Origin: Amylostereum areolatum
Lineage: Eukaryota; Basidiomycota; Agaricomycetes; Russulales; Stereaceae
DNA length: 64,000 nt
Assembly (NCBI GenBank): GCA_012932865.1
Contig: SAXG01000070.1
Location: forward strand, 1 to 64,000
Reading direction: 5' to 3'
The position numbers and the translations under genes were made by a program. Positions 58,342-64,000 of the stretch are shown here, piece after piece (position 1 is the first letter of the stretch; each line of letters begins with the position of its first letter). The notes beneath the pieces were generated by a model. It did no database searches, was not told the DNA's origin, and saw only the letters and a list, made by a program, of their open reading frames with translations.

Positions 58342-59879
58342 ATGGATCCAACCTATCCCCTCATCCCTGTCGTAAACCTCATCGCGGCGTCCCTCATGTT
58401 GCTCACCATTCTTATAACCAGCTTGCGCCAACATTGGAACACTGGCGTCTTTATGCTATGTCTCTGGCTTTCCATATGGTCTCTCGACCAGAGCGTTGAT
58501 ACTGTGGTCTGGTCTGACAACGCGGACAACAAAGCTCCCGTATGGTGTGATATCTGTATGTTTTTTTCTCAAACCCGCTCTCGGCGTGGTCTATTTAATG
58601 CAGCACTGCAGCCAGTCACATCCGATTAGCTGCTAGCGTGGGCGTTCCCGCCTGCTCCCTCATCATCACCCGTCGATTATGCAACATCGCCCGCCTGAGG
58701 ACCATAGACGCGTTCAGCAAACACGAGGTCAGTCATGTCTTTCAAACCGTCATGATACATCTCACTCAATCTGTCATGCAGAGACGTATCCACTGCGTTC
58801 AGGATCTCTTCGTTGGAATCGGTCTCCCGATCCTCGTCATGGGCCCCTTTTGTGCAAACTCTTTACCTCTGCTTGTCATACAATTTCTGATCCCGCCATA
58901 ACCCAGATTATGTTGTTCAAGCAAACCGGTTCCAAATTGCAGAAGACGTTGGCTGCGGCAACGACATCATACCGTCGGGATTGACCACTATTCTCGTCGA
59001 GGTGTGGCCTGTCATCTTACCACTGCTATCCGCCGTGTTGTACTGTCGTAAGTTCATCTCTATCTCTTATGCGATGAGCCGTGGAATCATACGACCTATA
59101 GCGCGAATTATATGGACCTTTTATCGCCAACGCAGAGATGTCGAGGCATTTCTCCGTAGCAATGGCTCCGTTGATCGATCCAGATACTTTCGCATCCTGG
59201 CCGTTGGCGGCCTTGACATACTATTCACGCTTCCAAGTGGCGCCTTACTCCTCCTCGTCTATACCGCGCATGATGTGGGCAGTGGCAATTACCCTCTCTA
59301 TCCGGAATATCTCCACCACCAGCGGGCGGCTCGGGCTTGGGCTCCAGTATTCCTGTCTGCTGTTGAATGGCGCTCCAACAGCTGGGTCCGCTTTGACGTT
59401 TATTTGTCACAATGGCTCTATCCCATCCTTTCCCTCCTCATCTTCGCAATATTCGGCCTCGCGGAAGACGCTCGCGCAACGTACCGTCGCTGGTTCTGGA
59501 CTACCGTGGGTCTGCTCGGGTTCAGACCACCCGTGCGCGAAGACATGCCGGACATCAAGCTTGATTCTCCACCGCATCGTCGGGTGCGATCTCTCGGGTA
59601 CGTTGCTTTCATTTTTGGCATTGCATGTGTATTGACGCAAATCGTAGACACAGCATATCCATACCAGGATCGAGCACGACGGGCGGGACGGACCTCGCGA
59701 TCTCGGCGTCCTCGAGACAGCCGTACGACGACTCGGAGGGCGGTTTAGCTGATGAAGTTGTCCAAATCGCGCACGAGAGCCAAGGCGGCGGGGAGAATGG
59801 CTCGGTTGGCACGCACATTGAGCAGGCCCGGGAGGCGGATGGTGCGGGACGGGACGATGGAAAAGAGGGTATTGTTTAA
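58342..59879 (+). CDS. STE3-type pheromone receptor, copy 2
   Basis: This is a GPCR of the STE3 family. It starts MDPTYPLIPVVNLIAASLMLL; exon 1 ends VWSDNADNKAPVWCDIS. The acceptor CTGCAG at about 58610 gives SSHIRLAASVGVPACSLIITRRLCNIARLRTIDAFSKHE, with donor GAG-GTCAGT at 58728. Then follow RRIHCVQDLFVGIGLPILVMGPF, YYVVQANRFQIAEDVGCGNDI, LVEVWPVILPLLSAVLYC, RIIWTFYRQRRDVEAFLRSNGSVDRSRYFR, SQWLYPILSLLIFAIFG and DARATYRRWFWTTVGLLGFRPPVREDMPDIKLDSPP. A last intron (about 59599-59652) leads to ISIPGSSTTGGTDLAISASSRQ and a cytosolic tail ending GSVGTHIEQAREADGAGRDD...IV. All exons are open. It is a close paralogue of copies 1 and 3 and in the same orientation. Ligand unknown. Confidence 0.9.
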
Positions 59880-60110
59880 ATCAAGTTTAAATGATCCGGA
59901 CAGTTTTGAGACGTCCGAATACTCATTACATTGGCAGGATCGCTAAGTTGCCGTAGATATTATTATTTTACCAGAATGCATGCGGACGATTTAGGGTGCT
60001 GTTCTGCATAACTATGATGAGTCGAAGGCCGGCACTTTCAAGATCAACTTGTCGTAGGTTCGAAAGTAAGGAAGGGAAGAGTTGGATAAGTAAGCGTTTC
60101 TCTCGGCCAC

Positions 60111-60228
60111 CTAAGTACTCCCACACAACTCCCCTGGTGTCGTTGGCTTGAAAAGCCGCCGCAAGAAGCTCATGGCCTTGTGAATCGCGCGTTCAGACAG
60201 CTTGGTGTGCGCCGAGTCTGTTGGATAG
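60111..60228 (-). CDS. Possible terminal exon of an unidentified gene (low confidence)
   Basis: On the minus strand, after a CAG acceptor, an open stretch reads YPTDSAHTKLSERAIHKAMSFLRRLFKPTTPGELCGST and stops at 60111-60113. It looks coding-like (amphipathic, charged), and small candidate exons lie further upstream at about 60440-60530, but I could not assemble a gene or name a family. It may be a decayed exon. An unspliced reading from its internal Met is only 20 codons. Confidence 0.25.
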
Positions 60229-60611
60229 CTGTGGATTCGTCAGTATAGGCTACAGTGGAAAGGATGAGTGTTGGTGGATGGTTGGAATATCGATAGGCTC
60301 AGAAGAAGAAATAAATAGGAGCGAGGATAATCCATGGAAAGAAAGCAAGAAAGAAATGAGTCGAAAGAAAGGAAAAGAAAACAGCCAATAAGGGACGGAA
60401 GAAGGTAGAAAGACTGGTGGAGAAAACGCAAGGCGACGTCCAACTTACAAAGTCTCAACTGCCTGAAACCGCACTCAGCATGTCGGCACTCTGAGACCAC
60501 GCCTGCTTCTTATACGTGCTGAGTATCCAGAAACCTGCATACACCGACCTTCCGTCAATGATGGCGCCTCATAAATGTTCCATGAAGATGCTTACCTGTA
60601 TACGAAACCGC

Positions 60612-61132
60612 ATCCCGAAAGCCGAACCTCGTCAACACCTCCGCGCACTTTCCGCGGGCTACGATCGTTATCAACGCAGCGACCGCAAAGGCCAACGTCA
60701 CGGGTGAGTGGACGCCCAACGAAGGGAAACCCATCCTTGAAGACTACACATCGAAGCTCATTATCCAACCAAGAACTCCGGAAAGAAGGGACAAAACGAA
60801 CCACCGCACCGCCAACAGCTTTCCAAACCCACTCGGCGTCTGCACGGTAAGATCTTCGCCCCCACCCAAATCATACTCGAACAAGTCCACGTCGTCATCG
60901 TCGACAAGGATTTCGCCACCTCTAGCACGGCCGCCTATGGTTCTGTCGACCTCATCACCATGTTCTGAGCACTTTGCACATCGGTCGTGTCCCCGAAGAT
61001 CCTATCAAACGAAACTTGGCACGGGTGGGAGATGAAGGGGCAATTTGGGTCAAGCGGACGGGCTGGGGGATGAAATCCGGAATGTATGCGCGCGTTGCGC
61101 AAGGGGAGAGGGCGGAGGAAGTCGGTGGATAA
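60612..61132 (+). pseudogene. Unrecognised coding remnant with frame breaks
   Basis: A continuous protein-like sequence can be followed through three frames: VINAATAKANVTGEWTPNEGKPILEDYTSKLII, then after a one-base shift at about 60770 NSGKKGQNEPPHRQQLSKPTRRLHGKIFAPTQIILEQVHVVIVDKDF and TSSTAAYGSVDLITM, then after another shift at about 60963 LHIGRVPEDPIKRNLARVGDEGAIWVKRTGWGMKSGMYARVAQGERAEEVGG and stop at 61130-61132. The even composition and strong codon bias suggest a real conserved protein, but I do not recognise the family. Whether it is broken by mutation or by sequence error is open, given similar indels elsewhere in the window. Confidence 0.4.
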
Positions 61133-62373
61133 GGATGCGATCAGGGCCGAGTATATGCGCGTCCGTCGCGGACGACCCCCTATGAACAGTGGTATAAAAG
61201 AAGCCCGGTAATGTTTATCTATACATAAGCATCATCAGCATGGTGTACAACTGCAGTAAGGCGAAAGGGCGAAAAGGCGTACCAGCGAGGTAACGCAAAC
61301 GAAGGTAAGACTTCTATGACACTCGGTCGCCACCAAAAAAGGCTGGCGAAGAGTGAAATATTGTCGAAAGATGCCGTTGTAAACCGTCCGACGCGTCTCG
61401 CGATGTGAACCTGAGGTTGGATAGAGGAAGGCCTGGTGCTTGGGAAGCAATGAACACGCTAGAGGGTGTGTGCTTCGAGGGAAGATGTGTCGACACAGGC
61501 GGCGTTCGAGGTGTGGGTATGTGCGACCAAAACGATAACTTCGAAAGCTGTATCTCTATCAGTTCGTGCATCAGTGTTTGAAGAGGATAGCAAGCCGGGC
61601 AAGATGCACCTCATGATTGGGCGTCGATGACTAAACTAAGAGTAGAATTGCGAGCGCGTATCCTGTCTCCGACGTCGATGTGATGGACGTGTGGTTGAAA
61701 GAAGAAGACGGTGTTGCTCAGGGAGAGTGTGTTTCCAAGCACGTTTGTGAAACGACATGGCGATGCGTAAATGAGAACGGTTCCTCCCGGCGGAGGGTCA
61801 ATAATGGTCCCGTGGGAAAACATCCACATTGTCAACAACTTCTAAGTAACCACACCCGTTGCTAGTTTCGTGACCAGCCTGCCTACTAAGCCAAAAGAAG
61901 AAGAAGTTGCCGTAGGACCCGTTGCACACTTACAAAATACGTATGCTGTCCAATTCGCCCTCGCTCACATCTTCATTACCACATACCCAAGGTCTCTGAT
62001 ACAAAGATTAACTCACTCCGCTCTGTTCGCATCTCAGAAACGCATTCGGTGCCATTACTATCCGACTATCTAGCATCAAACAGAAGCATGTGTTCGTACA
62101 CGACAGGACACTTCTTGAAACTCCACATAGTACGTCGGATGATTATACTCCATGCCACGCCACAGAGATTGAGCCTACAGGGCTGCCAGCACGCTCGTAC
62201 TTCGCAAGCTTGAAGTAGTAAACACGGCGGACCAGCCTCCAACGCCCCTTCGTCTCTTGACCGGCAACTGGACGTCAGACGACTCGCATACTTTGGGGCT
62301 ACACCACTAATGTATGTAAACTTTCCCAGCCCACTCTATCATTGATAGATATCGAAGCAGCATACAAAAGCGT
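61133..62373. other. Intergenic region upstream of third receptor
   Basis: No recognised gene; short frames only. I found no CaaX precursor on either strand. Confidence 0.4.
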
Positions 62374-63894
62374 ATGCTGTTCATCTGTGGCTGGCACTCC
62401 ATCGTGGACCCAACCTATCCCCTCTTCCCTATCATGAGCCTTATATCATCTTCCCTCATGTTACTCGCCATTTTTACCAGCGTGCGCCAAACTTGGAACG
62501 CGGGCGTGCTTATGCTATGCATGTGGCTTTTCCTCACCAACGTCATCCAAGGCTTCGAGGCTGTAATCTGGCGCGATAACGCGGACAACAAAGCACCCGT
62601 GTGGTGCGATATCTGTACCTTCTCCTCACGTAGAAATCCAGAGTAGCATAATCATGCCGCGACGTAGCCAGCCATCTTGGAATTGCAGTCAACGTAGGGG
62701 TCCCTGCCTGCTCCCTGGTCATCACCCGCCGACTATGCCATATCGCCCGCATGAAGCGCATATACGCACCTAGGAAGCGCGAGGTTAGTCTTTTTTTCGG
62801 TACAGATCACCGCCGTACTCACCACCCATGGATACAGAGACGTGTCCAGCATTTCATCGAATTCTTTATTGGGATCGGCTTTCCAATCCTTGTCATGGGC
62901 CCCTTTTGTACGCGAGTTATTCATTCGTCCGCGTGTACCGTCTAATAACACTGTCATAAATCAGATTACGTCGTTCAATCGTATCGGTTTGCAATCCTAG
63001 AAGAAATCGGCTGCGATAGCGTTGAGATTTCAGGGGGATTGACCACCGTTCTCATCGAGGTGTGGCCTATCATCTTGCCACTGGTATCGGCCATTTTCTA
63101 TTGCCGTAAGTCCCATTTCTTACGCTACTCCGAGCTGTAGGTTGATACACCATACAGCGCAAATCGTGCGAATCTTCTATTATCATCGCAGAGATGTCGA
63201 CAAGTTTCTACGCAGCAACGGCTCCATCAACCGAGCCAGATATTTTCGCATCTTGGCCGTTGGATGCCTCGACATCCTAGTCACCCTTCCTACTGGCATC
63301 ATGTTTCTCGTTCAAGGGATTGGACAGGACGTGAGCTTGGGCGATTACTTTTTCTATCGGGGGTGGGATTACACCCACCGTCATATTCGGACACCGTTGA
63401 TCTTATCCGCCGCTGAATGGCGCTCCGGTTTCTGGCAGCGCTTTAGTTTCCTTTGGGGAGTATGGCTTTGGCCGGTGCTTTCCATCGTCATCTTCTCAAT
63501 ATTTGGCCTCACGGGGGAAGCCCGCGCAACCTACCGTCGCTGGTTCTGGGCCATCGCCGGTCTATTCGGATTCAAACGCCCGGAGCGCGAAGACATACCA
63601 GACATGAAATTTGGTTCCCCGCCGCCGCTTCATCGGGTGCGATCTCTCAGGTGCGTCGCGTTCGCTTTACGCATCGCATACGCGCTGATGCGTGGAACTT
63701 ATTGCATCTACCGCAGACATAGTCTGTCCATGCCGGGATCGAGCATGATGGACGACGCGGACGTCGCGATCTCGGTGTCCTCGAGACAGCCGCACGACGA
63801 GGAGAATGACTCTGTTGGCACGCACACTCTGCAGGCCCGGGAGGCAGATGAAGCGGAAAGAGACGCGGAGAAAAGGAAAGTGGAAGTTGTCTAG
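62374..63894 (+). CDS. STE3-type pheromone receptor, copy 3, with altered start
   Basis: This is a GPCR of the STE3 family. Relative to copies 1 and 2, the codon that should start MDPTYPL is GTG (62404-62406). The only in-frame Met upstream is at 62374, which adds MLFICGWHSI. Then follow VDPTYPLFPIMSLISSSLMLL, VIWRDNADNKAPVWCDIS, an acceptor near 62670 giving SSHLGIAVNVGVPACSLVITRRLCHIARMKRIYAPRKRE, RRVQHFIEFFIGIGFPILVMGPF, YVVQSYRFAILEEIGCDSVEI, LIEVWPIILPLVSAIFYC, QIVRIFYYHRRDVDKFLRSNGSINRARYFR, VWLWPVLSIVIFSIFG and EARATYRRWFWAIAGLFGFKRP. A final intron (about 63651-63716, also open if retained) precedes SMPGSSMMDDADVAISVSSRQ and the shared tail GTHTLQAREADEAERD. Frames are intact, so it is probably functional if the upstream start is used. 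Confidence 0.85.
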
Positions 63895-64000
63895 GAGGGA
63901 GCCGTGGATGACAGAACAGAGCTCCCAGTTATCACATATCAGACTGTACGCGGACTACTGCTATGGAATCATGCGGATAATTTCGTGTCTCCTTGTCGAA

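Noticed and set aside
59976..60011. Short ORF ending in Cys-Cys-Ser-Ala, reminiscent of a CaaX pheromone precursor
   Set aside because: It has only 11 codons from its Met, no precursor-like leader or charged processing motif, and the -4 and -3 residues are both Cys.
61680..61865. 61-codon plus-strand ORF rich in Cys in the receptor cluster
   Set aside because: It ends in Arg-Cys, not CaaX, and lacks features of a pheromone precursor or any known small protein.

Overview
The window is nuclear DNA from a filamentous basidiomycete, most likely an Agaricomycete. The evidence is: GC-rich coding sequence cut by many short (about 50-60 nt) GT-AG introns; fungus-specific families (TOK potassium channel, PDR-type ABCG pump, ChAPs/exomer protein, DUF6535 membrane protein, agaricomycete-style F-box protein); and three STE3-type pheromone receptors of the basidiomycete kind. 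Gene extents below run from start codon to stop codon and include introns. Family assignments come from reading conserved motifs, not from database searches.

Layout. 1.4-17.1 kb is a block of housekeeping genes: nucleoporin Seh1 (+), a mitochondrial Mss116-like DEAD-box helicase (+), CTP synthase (-), a D-2-hydroxyacid dehydrogenase (-) and the ribosome-quality-control E3 ligase listerin (-). 17.6-26 kb is looser: a DUF6535 membrane-protein gene broken by a roughly 294-bp inverted-repeat element, a 3.5-kb stretch without recognisable genes, an orphan ORF and an F-box gene (-). 27-34.6 kb carries a purine-cytosine permease (+), a derlin (+), orotate phosphoribosyltransferase (-) and a two-pore-domain TOK-type potassium channel (+). 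34.6-36.5 kb is non-coding DNA rich in small hairpins, followed by a truncated proline-iminopeptidase relic. 36.8-48 kb holds a full-size PDR-type ABC transporter (-), a ChAPs-family cargo adaptor (-) and, diverging from it, a CCDC6-like coiled-coil protein (+). 48.7-63.9 kb is the most distinctive region: three tandem, same-strand STE3-type receptor genes separated by lineage-specific genes and coding remnants. It looks like a B-mating-type-like or non-mating receptor cluster. I found no CaaX pheromone precursor in it.

Functional links. CTP synthase, orotate phosphoribosyltransferase and the purine-cytosine permease all serve nucleotide supply but are not adjacent, so this need not be a cluster. 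Derlin (ERAD) and listerin (RQC) both act in protein quality control. The receptors would act at the plasma membrane on lipopeptide pheromones through a heterotrimeric G protein.

Caveat. Several essential genes (Seh1, the helicase, CTP synthase, listerin, orotate phosphoribosyltransferase) can be read only by changing frame inside conserved exons. Because this hits unrelated indispensable genes, consensus indel errors are the simplest explanation. It limits how far any frameshift here can be read as a pseudogene.
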